The notes below the pieces were generated by a model. It ran no database searches and was not told the DNA's origin. It saw only the letters and a list, made by a program, of their open reading frames with translations. From Notospermus geniculatus (lineage: Eukaryota > Nemertea > Pilidiophora > Heteronemertea > Lineidae): 64,000 nt of DNA. The DNA is taken from the NCBI GenBank assembly GCA_002633025.1, contig NMRB01000116.1, positions 89,984 to 153,983 of the forward strand, in the 5' to 3' direction. Positions 24,401 through 32,165 of this stretch are shown piece after piece. The translations under genes were made by a program, and so were the position numbers. The stretch's first letter is position 1, and every line of letters starts with the position of its first letter.

Positions 24401-27400
24401 TTGGATGTCATCGGGCCGAAACTTTACGTGCACGTATGTATTATTTAGTGGGAGCCACATATCGAATTTCAGAACTGTAGGTCAAGTCATTCCTGAATTA
24501 TATATGTTATGTATCCTAATTAGATAAACCTATGATAAAAATTTGGAGATGATCCGGTTATTAGTTCAGGAGTTATTGCACTTTTTGTGTTTTTGGTTTT
24601 GGCCACCTGGAGGCCAAGCCAAGAATCGAATCGGACCGAAACTTGGTGTCATGGGTCATCTGACCTGGGGGTAAATATGTACCAAGTTTCAGATCAATAG
24701 CCCCAGCGGTTACGAAACGTGCCCTGCTAACGGACGACGACAACGACGACGGTCACCGTATGACGACTATTCTTGGTGAATGAAATAGTTTTTCAGATTC
24801 ATGAGCACATTATTTTTTATGTCACACTTTCAGGAGAGCTACCCTAGCCGTCGATTCGTGTTTTTGTTCGAACAACACGAGTTAAGAAAGTCACGTGAAA
24901 GCGGCATGCTTCCGTGTGAAATAATTTGATTGATGATCGACTGTGAACATACCGTAACAAGTTTTTTTCGTTATCTACATGTAACTATTGCTAACAACTT
25001 TCTCAAGTGATTTTTGAACAAAAAACACGAATCGACGGTTAGGGTAGTTCTTGTGAACGTATAACTCGAACGTAACTGATACGATCAGTTCCCATTATTA
25101 TAAAGGTTAAGAAATAAAACGATAAACGTCAACGTCAACGACAACGTTACTTTTGTACCGAAAATGCAATATAAAATCTGGTGAATGTGTAGTATGAAAA
25201 ATAACGTTGTCGTAGAGTTTACGTTTATCGTTTGACTTCCTAACCTCCCTAATAAAAAAATACTCAACATGTGACGATAAAAGTTCGGCACACCTTAGTC
25301 CGGGTGTGATGAAATCTAATGTCCCCATCTTCCTGATATCCCCCTGTATTGTCTGTCACAGGACTAAGGGTCTTGGTCTCTCTAGAGTCCTATTCAATGG
25401 TGCCGCTTAATCCATAAATGTATTGTTGGGGACATCACACATCGGGGGGCATTTGATTCTATTACACCTGAAATATTCGACCCAGTTTCGATCTTCTTAA
25501 TGGAACTTTAACAATGGCCTGCGATGCTTACATTAACAGTTTGAGAAACTGACCGCTTGCTACAAAGGATATTTTACTCGATCTTGACGGTACAACAAAG
25601 GCAATGATCGACTGATGTATGGAGGCATAAATAAGTGATGCACGATTACACGCAGATGAAAGAGGAGGTTGGGTGTGGACACAGCAGATTACGTTCTCCG
25701 TTGAAATAAATGAATTGTCTCATGAAAGTGCAGAAAGGAATCTGTTTTAGCGCGCTTAAATATTTCATAATCAATCGTCGACATCGATTAGCTATGGCTA
25801 AGATCTCAGTTCACTGGACGCCAACTCGGCCATTTTATAAGACAAAAAACCAACGATTTATTGTTAGTAAATGCCAGCCACCGCAGACTGGGCGCCAAGA
25901 AAGACAATCAGTGGAAGATGCCTAGTAATGTCAGTGGCGGATCCAGGAGTTCCCGAACGGGGCGTGGAATGGGCTGAGCGCCGTAGGTGCGAAGCCCTGG
26001 CGGTGGAGGGGCTTCCCCCAGAAAAAAACATTTTGGTAAAAGTGCTGGGAACACGATATCCTGGCACCTGGGCAGGCCAAATTGAACTTTCGTTTGGAAC
26101 TTTCAGTTGGAAGGCGGGAATGTGTCGAACCCCAACTACCCAACTCAAGACTCCCACGGTGGGGTACGGTTGCTCCCGAATCTTCTTTATCCACCGCCGT
26201 GGACGATATGGCCTGTATATCTCACATACTCTGTCCCCCACCCCCACCCCACCATCACCACAGCAACAACGTCAAGACACCATTAACTGACACCTCCTCT
26301 GATACAATGTTACAATCTCACCCCTCGATCACTTGACAACATTCCTTCGGCCGATTTTGGGGCGAAAGGAGTTCCAAAAGAATTCCTCACATATCGAAGC
26401 ACAGATCTGGACTATCTACGAGCCTCTACGTCCTCATCGACGAATGCCTGACGTGACTGTCTCTGACAGTAGAACATTGGCTATGGTAATTTATACCTGC
26501 GGTTGTGAGTAGTTTTTGCTCCGACACCACTTTGAACAATGACGACAGGTGACAACAATGGCGATAGTCGCCTCTTGCGATATTTGTCGTGTGGCCACGA
26601 ATGATTGCAATCGATGTATTGCTCTATAATGTATCTCAGTGGATCGATGACAGAACATGTATATACAGTACACCAAAATCGCAGTTGTAAGTCAAAGAGG
26701 TCTTGCATGGCCGGGGACCAGCTTCTCCTGTTGGTGATGATGGTCGGCATTGCTGACCACACAACAGGCTGTTGATATCTTGGAATTGAAGTCCCGTTAC
26801 TGACGCTGTTGTAATGATGATGTTGGAGGAGCTAGATCCCAGTCTAGACGCCAGAGGTGGTCGCATAGAAACTTCGCTAGCGCTAGCGGAACCCATCTGC
26901 CGATAGTGCTGTACATTTTCCCATGCATTTTAACACCCGACAGGCTGTCGAAGCACTAGCGGAGTGTGGTCTCTGTGACCGTCCAACTGCGATTTTGGTG
27001 TGTTTCAATCGTGAACGCTACACAGGTGGAAATCTTAAAACCAAGGCAGCACATATTTTCAAAATGCACATTTTCTACCTGAAGATTTGTTCAACAGTTA
27101 GCCAATCAGTGCTCTTGTTAGGGATAGCGACTATCTCGTCGGCTTCATCACCGTCCACAACGCTTCCAACGCAACCGAGGATTGGATTAGGGCTTCGTCG
27201 GGAAGAAATCAAGCGCAATCTGCTCATTGGGGAAGTACTTGATTGGGATATCAGCACAGGTGTTGACTTTCCCCGAGGCTACCGCCTTGACGTGGTTCGA
27301 TGTATAACATTCTCAAACACACATAATTGGTTTAAAGGAGTATTCTTCATCACGCTGCGTCGATCGGACTTTTGCTAATCATTAATCAGCCACGCCCAAA

Positions 27401-29799
27401 GCTTTTTGTATTTGTCCAATTCGCTAGAAAATGATGTGATGACAAAAGCTAAGAAGACGTCGAGTGTGGTTTTTATTGTTGTGGATAGACACCAAGAATG
27501 ACTACTTCAAACAATCCTCAATCAATCGAAGGGATTGTGACACCACAAGTGCCATTGCTTAATGATGAAGATGGAAAACCAAGGCGAGAATACGTAAGAC
27601 ACTACATTGTAGTCTTCTGCGCCTTCAAAACGTTTTGTCGTAGGACACATATGCCTAAGTGCACAACTAGCAGATGCATGTCTATGCGGGGTAAATACGC
27701 TGAAATCGCAGTTGTTAGGTCACTGAAGTCTGGCATTGCAAGGGTCCCGCAGGATCCGGGGAGCGTAGGAGGCGTACCCCCCCCCCTATTTTTGGCAGAG
27801 GAATGGCTTTTTTAGCAAGAAAAAAATTAATCAGGTAAAAATACGCGCGTCCAAAGAGCCATAACACGATATTTTGTTCTCAGATGCCAGGAAATGCATC
27901 TAAAGCATTGTCAATTTTTTCTGGGGAAGGGCTTCCAGATCCCCCGTTTGGGCTTCTTGCTTTTGGTGGTCACCGCCTCCGTCGAGCTANGTCCTGAGAC
28001 GCTGACGCTTCTGATATGATAATGTTATAATGTAATAAGAGCTTAATCCCCGTGGCATATCTCTGGGTCACTGACCCCTTGTCCCTCTGCTAGCCACGGC
28101 ACAGACAGATAATCCTATCGGCATCGTAAGCCGGCCCATATCATATACCGGTACGAAAAAAACCGAACATCGGCTCAGACTAAAAATGTCGATAATATCA
28201 TGAAAACGTAAATCGAAATCCACTACCATTTACCTTCCCGGCTTTTTTCTTAATTACCTTAAATCATGTATTCCTGCTTAAATGGTTTTACTCAGCAACA
28301 GAATAATCTTTGAGTTCAACAGATGATAAGCATTGTTCACTTATTGATTCACCAATAGGAGCTGTCAGTGAGTTGACCAATAGGTGTCACTACGGCCGAA
28401 TTCAATGCATATAGCGGACCCATTCGGTTTACACTCGGTTGCACCAAGTTGCAAGTTGCTGCAACCTGCAACTTGTTGCAGTCTACCTGTGACGTTTACA
28501 CATTGCAACATCCAGTGCGATAAGTTCGCAACAAGTTGCAGGAATATGGGCGGGAATCTTTTGTTCGGCAGCCATTTTGGCTTTAGTAGACGTCACATGA
28601 TTTTGTGCTGTATTCTCATTGGCCAGCGACGTGCCACTTGTTGCAACTTCACCAGAAAATGGGATATGGGTCCTAATTTTGCAACAAGTTGCAGTAGGCA
28701 GTTGCAACAAGTTGCATGCCCGTTTACACATGCAAGTTTGATGAAATTTTTGGTCTCATCAGGTTTATGCAACAAGTCGCATAAAGTTGCATATGAAAAG
28801 TTGCATGTGTAAACGGCCCTATACGCGGAGTCCCTGAATACCTTGTGAGAAGCCGAGGGTGACACGATCGAGATACAGGTAATACAAGTTGGCCCCACAG
28901 GCCTAAAACATTATAGCGTTGAAGACGGTACTGGCGAGGATTCCCTTATCACTCAGTCGGATGACATACAATACACTCAGGTTTCCTTCTATTCAAGGTA
29001 CATTGATGGACAGAAATATAAGGACAGTGGCCAGTTTGAAGTTTGATGTAAGTTTCTGCCTGTTAAGATCATCAGAAGAAGATGAAATGTTTTGACTTGA
29101 ATAAAGTCTAGAACACATTTTTGATCATATTTTAACTTTCATTTCTGTATTTCCAATGTGGATTGTTGTTAATTTCAAGTAATTGAAACACACGTTATGT
29201 AACACAAGTGTATCATCAACCATGAGTAAATAAAAGCTTTTTTCCTAAGAAAAAATGAAGAAAAACGAGTATTTGCTTGTAAATGCTTTTGATGAACAAG
29301 GGCGAGAATTGCCTTATTGTCATTAACCTCATTGCATAATTGCCACTGATTACGTAATTCACTGAAATTGTAGCAAGGGGAAAGAAGGACCCTTCCCACA
29401 ATACATGTACATGTATATGAACACAAGTTGAGTTCATTACATTCATCAACAGGCAGAAACTTACATCAAACTTCAAATTGGCCACTGTCTTAATATTTAT
29501 GTCCACCAGAGTGTACATGACTGTATGTTGCTGTTACTTATTGTGCACGACCCCCTAATATCACCTAGTGCCCAAAACGTCGCTAGACTTGTTCACCATG
29601 TTCTCAACCTTCTGTCTTTGCAGGCATCACAGAGTCAGTACCAGTAAAGCGAGATGCCGATGACAGGGCTTATCAGCTTCTTAAAAGATTCCTCGCAAAA
29701 CGCATTCTTGAGCAACAATCGAACGAAATAGCGGACCAGCCGGCTCAGAAACGACAGTTATGTGGCGAACTTGGTGGTGCGTTCATCCATTGTTTCTAA
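9392..29799 (+). CDS. Secreted prepropeptide, candidate neuropeptide/peptide hormone precursor (2 coding exons)
   Basis: Joining 9392-9437 to 29624-29799 gives an open frame of 73 residues plus stop, across a phase 1 intron with GTAAGT donor and a TTTGCAG acceptor. Residues 1-20 form a signal peptide (MKF, then a hydrophobic core ending near ITES). The propeptide has Lys-Arg pairs at 24-25, 36-37, 41-42 and 58-59. The last pair is followed directly by QLCGELGGAFIHCF and the stop. Gln at the new N-terminus would cyclise to pyroglutamate, and Cys62 and Cys72 could form an 11-residue ring. One cyclic peptide at the C-terminus of a short precursor is the layout of somatostatin, allatostatin-C and melanin-concentrating-hormone precursors. 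However, 9 residues lie between the cysteines, against 10, 6 and 8 in those families, and the ring sequence does not match any I know. There is no C-terminal Gly, so no amidation. It could instead be a small antimicrobial peptide. A further exon inside the intron cannot be excluded. Confidence 0.8.
9916..10328. mobile_element. Family A foldback element, in the peptide-gene intron
   Basis: Runs from ACTGAGGTTTCGTAAATCTG to TTTGCGAAACCTCGCT. The right arm has an expanded series of TACGAAATACGA-type words read as TTTCGTATTTCGTACTTCG repeats. The insertion lies about 480 bases downstream of peptide exon 1. Confidence 0.8.
10440..10676 (+). other. Open frame of unknown meaning in the peptide-gene intron
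   Basis: A 78-codon frame with WYVYSWSRRQPDKEWIPADP but no ATG, no splice borders of quality and no family match. It is probably chance. Confidence 0.15.
10900..11637. mobile_element. Large inverted repeat with about 260-bp arms
   Basis: The left arm 10900-11167 (CCAGGGGGCAAAG, CAGCTGCTGTAAAAAG, TTGACTTTGAAGTGGAGGAC) recurs in reverse at 11378-11637. Arm identity looks high but not perfect. The spacer 11168-11377 is A/T-rich and unrelated. Confidence 0.8.
12251..12810. mobile_element. MITE GGGAGTAAGA, long copy
   Basis: GGGAGTAAGAAAAAAGTGGA and CCACTTCTATTTCTTACTCC are inverted ends, and subterminal AATTTCTCAAATTGGGG and CCCAATTTGAGAAATTG also mirror. The 560-bp unit has an unrelated centre. 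Confidence 0.7.
13018..13708. mobile_element. Family E foldback element, long form
   Basis: ACTCATACGTTCACCGGAGC plus TACCCTAGCCGTCGATTCGT at the left mirrors the right end, which has CCGACGGCTAGGGCAGTTCT. A second inner mirror pair (ACATGTACAGTCTTTGACAT with ATTTATCTACACCTGATACC) lies inside. The same inner block forms 31260-32165. Confidence 0.75.
14235..14395 (-). repeat. tRNA-derived SINE (family 3), copy 1
   Basis: Minus-strand GGCCTAGTGGTTAAGGTG (A box) and GTGGGTTCGAATCTGG (B box) define a tRNA-like head with a long variable arm, followed by GAAACCCGTTTCTATTTCAT. Nearly identical copies lie at 14500-14635 and 23885-24050. Confidence 0.65.
14500..14635 (-). repeat. tRNA-derived SINE (family 3), copy 2
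   Basis: This copy has the same head and the same GAAACGGGTTTCTAAGGTGA flank (plus strand) as copy 1. It sits next to a family 2 SINE, giving three tRNA-like heads within 600 bases. Confidence 0.6.
14638..14800 (-). repeat. tRNA-derived SINE (family 2), copy 2
   Basis: Minus-strand AGCCGAGTGGTTACCACG and GGGTTCGAATCCAGC match the family 2 head at 8655-8832, and the TTGCAAAGAAACAAGGTACA flank (plus strand) also matches. Confidence 0.6.
14816..14911. mobile_element. Hairpin MITE, CATCCTGAGAA family, copy 2
   Basis: CATCCTGAGAACAACAGGGG and TAATGTTTTCAGAATG bound the hairpin; the loop GCTCGCTCCCTTC resembles copy 1. Confidence 0.7.
15116..15164. repeat. Perfect 49-bp palindrome
   Basis: A 24-base arm starting AATTAAATCATTGCCAATAT is followed by one base and its exact complement. 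It is the strongest small cruciform candidate in the window, 28 bases upstream of a family B MITE. Confidence 0.85.
15192..15348. mobile_element. Family B MITE, copy 1
   Basis: AGGGAGGTTTCGAAATCAAA and TGATTTCGAAACCTCCCT are mirror ends. The interior has AACGATAAACGTAAACGTTA and TGTACCGAAAATGCAATAT. Full length is about 155 bp. Confidence 0.8.
15416..15640. mobile_element. Family E foldback element, short form
   Basis: GAGAGCTACTCTAGCCGTCG and CGAATCGACGGCAAGTAGCT mark the ends, and CTTCCATGTGAAATAATCTG is the conserved middle. Confidence 0.7.
15693..15990 (+). promoter_or_regulatory. CpG-rich stretch with 60-bp tandem duplication and CRE-like site
   Basis: ACGAACGATGTCGCGCCTGG recurs 60 bases later as ACGAACGGTCTCGCGCCTGG, each followed by AGTAAAGTGTCATGGCG. 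Downstream are CCATTGGCTGAAG (CCAAT-box complement) and TGACGTCA at 15910-15917. This could be a promoter for an unseen transcript; no exon follows that I can support. Confidence 0.35.
16272..16634. mobile_element. Foldback element TTAAAGCCTCGCTTATGTCG
   Basis: TTAAAGCCTCGCTTATGTCG and GCGACATAAGCGAGGCTTAA are mirror ends of 363 bp. The interior repeats CTAGTTGCCAACTAGTTGCA-type words. Confidence 0.8.
16631..16811. mobile_element. MITE TTAAGGCCCGTTTCCACTAT
   Basis: TTAAGGCCCGTTTCCACTAT and TGGTGGAAACGGGCCTTTA are inverted ends; TTAA is shared with the preceding element. It belongs to the wider GGCCCGTTTCCAC superfamily seen at 60443-61250. Confidence 0.75.
16977..17225 (+). repeat. Repeat ATGTATCACGGGTATTTTCG, copy 1
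   Basis: The unit matches 49832-50079 across its length, including GGGCCACGAAAATC, TTCAATTTGGTGGG-type words and the mirror ends AAAATGTATC and GATACATTATCTTT. Confidence 0.65.
17632..17935 (+). repeat. tRNA-derived SINE
   Basis: The head has an A box (TTGGTGTAGTGGTTCGGG) and a B box (GGGTTCGAATCCC) in tRNA spacing at 17634-17706. It is followed by a body (CTCTTTGCCTCACTGGCCTC and on) and an A/T-rich tail of repeated AACTTTT at 17903-17930. The acceptor stem does not close well, so this is a SINE, not a working tRNA. Confidence 0.75.
17997..18594 (+). repeat. 600-bp duplicated block, copy 1
   Basis: TGATCACGTATCTATAAAGA through CTGCTGAAATAGAACAT recurs at 19113-19712 with scattered differences. 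Both copies end in the hammerhead-like and CAGCAGGGGTTT blocks. Confidence 0.85.
18468..18526 (-). ncRNA. Hammerhead-ribozyme-like core, copy 1
   Basis: On the minus strand CCAGCCTGAAGAAG is followed by a CCCC-GGTT-GGGG hairpin, GAAAATTTGC, and TTCTGG. This gives CUGANGA, a stem II hairpin and GAAA in hammerhead order. CCA/UGG can pair as stem I and AAU/AUU as stem III. Extra bases before CUGA weaken the match. Confidence 0.4.
18813..18866. repeat. Near-perfect 54-bp palindrome
   Basis: AGATAGTCAATTATTGCTGT on the left is mirrored by ACAGCAATAATTGACTATCT, with CTGACAGCTGTCTG between. Confidence 0.8.
18982..19056. repeat. Foldback element TTAAAGGAGTTCGACGTCCA, truncated at gap
   Basis: Matches the first 75 bases of 61833-62092, then runs into the N gap at 19057. 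Confidence 0.7.
19057..19112. other. Assembly gap, 56 N
   Basis: Run of N. It truncates a foldback element on the left and a duplicated block on the right, so the assembly probably broke on repeats. Confidence 1.
19113..19712 (+). repeat. 600-bp duplicated block, copy 2, starting at the gap edge
   Basis: The copy starts on the first base after the N gap and has an extra ATGATGATAA-type insertion near 19570. Differences cluster around CAAGTCGTGC against CTTTCGAGC, so it is not an exact assembly repeat. Confidence 0.85.
19593..19645 (-). ncRNA. Hammerhead-ribozyme-like core, copy 2
   Basis: Minus strand: GCCAGCCTGAAGAAGACCCC, hairpin loop GATT, GGGGTCGAAAATTTGC, then TTCTGGAAAT. Same layout as copy 1, with a full six-base stem II. 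Confidence 0.4.
19865..20060 (+). repeat. GC-rich repeat with GTATTTAG and CTAAATAC ends
   Basis: GGCGTATTTAGG and AAGCTAAATACGGCCCTGC enclose GGGGGGCAAGGGGGCAGTTG and GGCTATTGCCCCCCGG. Similar GGCGGATCC-type repeats are at 25935-26030 and 55062-55243, and one end (GCTAGCTACAGCCCTGC) is at 259-278. Confidence 0.5.
20434..20560. mobile_element. MITE AGTTTTTGCAAAGCCCCCG
   Basis: AAGTTTTTGCAAAGCCCCCG and CGGGCTTTGCGAAAACT are mirror ends, with AACGCCAACGCGAACG and CGTTCGCGTTGGCGTT as the inner arms. Confidence 0.75.
20561..22183. other. Mostly unique intron sequence with one MITE
   Basis: Apart from 21046-21160, only a degenerate tRNA-like stretch at 21925-22045 and a CACACGGAAACACTGAAAAAC word shared with 44505-44570 were found. 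Confidence 0.4.
21046..21160. mobile_element. MITE, GGGCCGTATTTTAGAACGTT family, copy 2
   Basis: GGGCCGTATTTTAGAACGTT is mirrored by AAGGAACGTTCTAAAATACC. The interior ACAATAGACTTAAGGTCGAC is identical to copy 1. Confidence 0.75.
22184..22538. mobile_element. Family A foldback element, split by a later insertion
   Basis: Starts TAGTGAGGTTTCGCAAATCT and reaches the right arm TTGAATTTCGTACT, where foreign DNA begins. The missing terminal piece, with TTTCGTATTTCGTACTTCGT and ending ATTTGCGAAAGCTCCCTA, reappears at 23612-23660. Confidence 0.75.
22540..22792 (+). repeat. Perfect tandem duplication, 128-bp unit
   Basis: CGCCGTGACTATTCGCACAG starts at 22540 and again at 22668. The units look identical through AATTTATGCACG, so the duplication is recent or conserved. 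Confidence 0.9.
22835..22975 (+). repeat. tRNA-derived SINE head with T-rich tail
   Basis: GACTGGCCCAGTGGAAAGAT and GGTCGCGGGTTCGAATCCCG form A and B boxes. The unit ends in a T/C-rich run at 22905-22975. It is immediately downstream of a perfect 128-bp tandem duplication. Confidence 0.55.
23885..24050 (-). repeat. tRNA-derived SINE (family 3), copy 3
   Basis: The copy matches 14235-14395 closely, including the flanking GGGTTTCTAAGGTGAAAGAC (plus strand) and the hairpin-like CATCTTCAAAAAAGATGG. Confidence 0.65.
24095..24800 (+). repeat. Repeat with internal 120-bp periodicity, AAATGGTCCATGGACCATGTGC family
   Basis: GGTCCATGGACCATGTGCTC opens the unit. A block with GGTCAAGTCATTCCTGAATT, TTTGATGATTTTGGGG and GCCACCTGGCGGCCATATTGG recurs about four times with decay, then TTTCAGATCAATAGCCCC and a GACGACGACAACGACGACGG run. 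Shorter relatives start at 50927, 57765 and (reversed) 60170-60215. Confidence 0.6.
24822..25065. mobile_element. Family E foldback element, short form, copy 2
   Basis: GAGAGCTACCCTAGCCGTCG to ATCGACGGTTAGGGTAGTTC with the same middle (TTGATTGATGATCGACTG). Confidence 0.7.
25102..25251. mobile_element. Family B MITE, copy 2
   Basis: Same interior (TGTACCGAAAATGCAATATA, ATCTGGTGAATGTGTAGTAT) and right end CCTAACCTCCCTA. Confidence 0.8.
25252..26662. other. No gene seen; one GC-rich repeat
   Basis: GTGGCGGATCCAGGAGTTCC at 25934 begins a repeat related to 55062-55243. Long frames on both strands (25864-26290) are GC-driven shadows. Confidence 0.4.
26663..27006. mobile_element. Family D element, copy 2, with nested 98-bp unit
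   Basis: Ends ACACCAAAATCGCAGTTGTA and AACTGCGATTTTGGTGTG are mirror images. Between 26868 and 26965 sits a unit with CGCTAGCGCTAGCGGA and AGCACTAGCGGA that recurs alone at 54737-54845. Confidence 0.75.
27498..27593 (+). CDS. Candidate first coding exon of an unknown gene (32 codons)
   Basis: ATG at 27498 opens MTTSNNPQSIEGIVTPQVPL, then LNDEDGKPRREY, ending at a good donor GTAAGA in phase 0. The acidic-leucine pattern resembles N-terminal sorting tails of membrane proteins, but there is no homology I recognise. It cannot be spliced to the transporter's first coding exon, since a stop follows at once in that phase. It lies inside the peptide gene's large intron. Confidence 0.25.
28418..28822. 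mobile_element. Foldback element built from TGCAACAAGTTGCA words
   Basis: The left end GTTTACACTCGGTTGCACCA and right end GCATGTGTAAACGGCCC mirror each other loosely. Between them are at least seven AACTTGTTGCA or complement words. A short relative lies at 43197-43250. Confidence 0.7.
29001..29513. mobile_element. Tc1-type foldback element in the peptide-gene intron
   Basis: CATTGATGGACAGAAATATA and its mirror ending TTTATGTCCACCAGAGTG are flanked by TA on both sides (28999 and 29514). Arms run on through GCCAGTTTGAAGTTTGATG. It ends about 110 bases before peptide exon 2. Confidence 0.75.
29624..29799 (+). CDS. Peptide precursor exon 2, propeptide and mature peptide
   Basis: The acceptor TTCTGTCTTTGCAG ends at 29623. 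The exon starts with two bases that complete a Gly codon and reads ITESVPVKR, then a charged helical spacer with three further Lys-Arg pairs, then the 14-residue cysteine peptide and TAA at 29797. The same exon read in other frames is blocked by stops. No AATAAA was noticed within about 300 bases downstream, so the 3' end is not defined. Confidence 0.82.
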
Positions 29800-30888
29800 G
29801 TCAAGACCAACAGGTGGGAATGCCTTAGAGTTCACGTCAAGTCGAGGAGTGGTGAGAAGTTTCAATCGGAGTCGAAAATCGTATATATGGCTCTGCAACG
29901 TTTACGTTGAAAGTCGTGACGTTTCATCTTAAACTGATGAGGCTAACCGCAAATACAGTGACGTATTTCACAAATCCTGATGACGTTTTTATCAAAGATG
30001 GAGGCTTCTGTTTCAGTGGTTGAACAACCGATGTAAAAATCGTTTCTATCTCGTTGGGAAGTTTGCTGGCTTTGAAGTGCAGGATGTTTTAAAGGGATCA
30101 GTGATTGCAGCGGTTCAGGTCGAGTGACGGTTTTAATTCTTGTAAAGCTGAAATCTCCCGTGGCCTCCTTTATAACAATGTGGATGTAAGCCTTACTAGA
30201 TACCAAAATGACGTTTCAACAACGGACATACCATAGACACAATAGACAAATAGACATATCATATACACAGGAAACTAGTATTCGGTCAGAAAAGACATAT
30301 TCGAATTGTAAGCCAAATGTTTTTTTCTGGGAATATTATTATGGACAATATTGCGCCTGAACCGGTATCCAATGCTTCATAAAGAAACGAACAATGTCAA
30401 TTTCTTGGCCACAGACTTGGTGTCATACATGTCCAAATTATGGTATCTCATTTTTACATTACTTCAAATGGAAAGAGAGGACAGTCTTGTATATTGGACA
30501 TGACTACAACGCATCATTCAGATCCTCCAAATTCCCCAAGTGCGCGTTTAATATTTTTCAGCGCCATCTCTCCCCGATTTACAGTGACTCTTTGACACAT
30601 TGTAAACCATCTATCAAAAACTACCGTAAATTCAGCCACAAAGGACTGTTGGACGATATTATGGTTTGCTAAATGTAATTTTATTTCAGCCCAATCTTTC
30701 ATGTACGTTTTTAGCCATCGTAATAAAGCGATTCGACCCCTTTGAATCTTTTTAACACCAACACAAACTTCAGTGTTTATGTGATCATTTAGATTCTTGT
30801 ATATTGTCACTTCTGTCACCGAATTTATAGGGTTATTATGTGATAATCCAGATTCGTGGGACGAGGTGCTCGTAAAAGAATTGTCACA
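29800..30888. other. Downstream of the peptide gene, no further gene seen
   Basis: This holds the presumed 3' UTR. No repeat family was recognised between 29800 and 30888. AATAAA at 30721 is a distant polyadenylation candidate. Confidence 0.4.
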
Positions 30889-31259
30889 ATAGTGAGGTTT
30901 CGCAAATCTGACGAAACACGAAGTACGAAATACGAAATACGAAATTGGACTTCATTCCAATGACATAATGTATTTCAGGAGATGGTTGGTACCACAAATA
31001 TCGCCTGCTGCAAGAGCGTCTTTTAGCGTATGACGTTAGATAGACCGATAGAGTTACGGTGTATATTAAACTTTAAAATTCATCTTTCGTTTCCACTTCG
31101 TAGGTACGAAGTGGAAATTTAACAATTCAAGATGCACCATAACTTTCTCGGTCTTACATGATATGCTAAAAGACGCACTGGCAGCAGGGACATTTGTGGT
31201 ACCAACCATCTCCAGAAATACATTAGGTCCTGGAAATGAAGTTGAATTTCGTATTTCGT
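30889..31259. mobile_element. Family A foldback element, right end lost
   Basis: Starts ATAGTGAGGTTTCGCAAATC and covers both halves with the central CGTAGGTACGAAGTGGAAA hairpin. It stops at TTTCGTATTTCG, where another foldback element (31260-32165) begins. Confidence 0.75.
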
Positions 31260-32165
31260 TTATCTACACCTGATAAGTTGAATATTTCAAATACTACTGG
31301 GCCAATTTTAACACGGTTTGTTCCATATGAAAGTATATCTTGTTGGTCATATTTCTGCATCAAAATGTTGGAAAATTGAAAATATCGTAATTACGTAATA
31401 GCTCAGCAGAAAAAACACTGAAAATCAAACTTTTTATTATGTAATATTTTTGAGATTTTTGTTGCAGGTGTGATAGAGTGGAACTTTCTAAGGATTTTGG
31501 ACTTTGTGTCATCAAAATATGTTGAGTGGTTGCTGAGATATTTGAGATTATCAAAATTTTGATAATTTGAGATTTTCGTGTTTTGTAGGAAATTTGGATG
31601 CCATTAGATAAAGCTAACCTCAGAATATGGATTTACAAAATTGTGGAACTTTTTGCCTTAACTGGGCAGAAATATTGCCTATTTTTCAAAGTATCAAAAT
31701 ATTGATATTTTGAAAAACATGCTTAACTTCTAACCAGTTTGGGCTAAACGTTCCAAAACTTCATACTTCTTCATTTTTTGTGATCTCTGTCTTCTGATAT
31801 CAAAATTTTGTGAAAAATTGAAAAATCTCAAATTATCGAAATTGTGATAATCTCAAATATCTCAGCAACCACTCGACAAATTTTGATGAAACAAAGTCCA
31901 TGATCCTTAGAAGTTTCCACTCTATCAAAACTACAACAAAAGTCACAAAAAAATTACGTAATAAAAATGTTGATTTTGAGGACTTTTTCTGATGAGCTAT
32001 TACGTAATTACGATATTTCCAAATTTCCAAAATTTTGATGCAGGAATATGACCAACAAAATGCACTTTCATATGGAACAAACCGTGTTAAAATTGGCCCA
32101 GTAGTATTTGAAATATTCAACTTATCAGGTGTAGATAAACTAATGTCCATGACTGTACATGTATG
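31260..32165. mobile_element. Foldback element sharing the inner block of family E
   Basis: TTTATCTACACCTGATAAGT and ACTTATCAGGTGTAGATAAA are the ends of a 900-bp element with arms of more than 150 bases (GGTCATATTTCTGCATC, CGTAATTACGTAATAGCTCA). The centre is A/T-rich with smaller inverted repeats. Confidence 0.7.

Noticed and set aside
25864-26290. Frames of 127-139 codons on both strands
   Set aside because: GC-rich repeat sequence, no domain, mirrored on both strands.
26923-27378. 151-codon frame on the plus strand
   Set aside because: Its first part is the end of a family D repeat; the remainder has no family match or splice evidence, so I did not call a gene.
28846-29045. Open stretch without ATG (GDTIEIQVIQVGPTGLKHYS and on)
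   Set aside because: It ends inside a Tc1-type inverted repeat and starts just after a foldback element; no acceptor and no similarity recognised.
9392-29799. Insulin-like reading of LCGELGGAFIHC
   Set aside because: Insulin B chains need an LCG followed by about 11 residues before the second Cys and a separate A chain with four Cys; neither is present.
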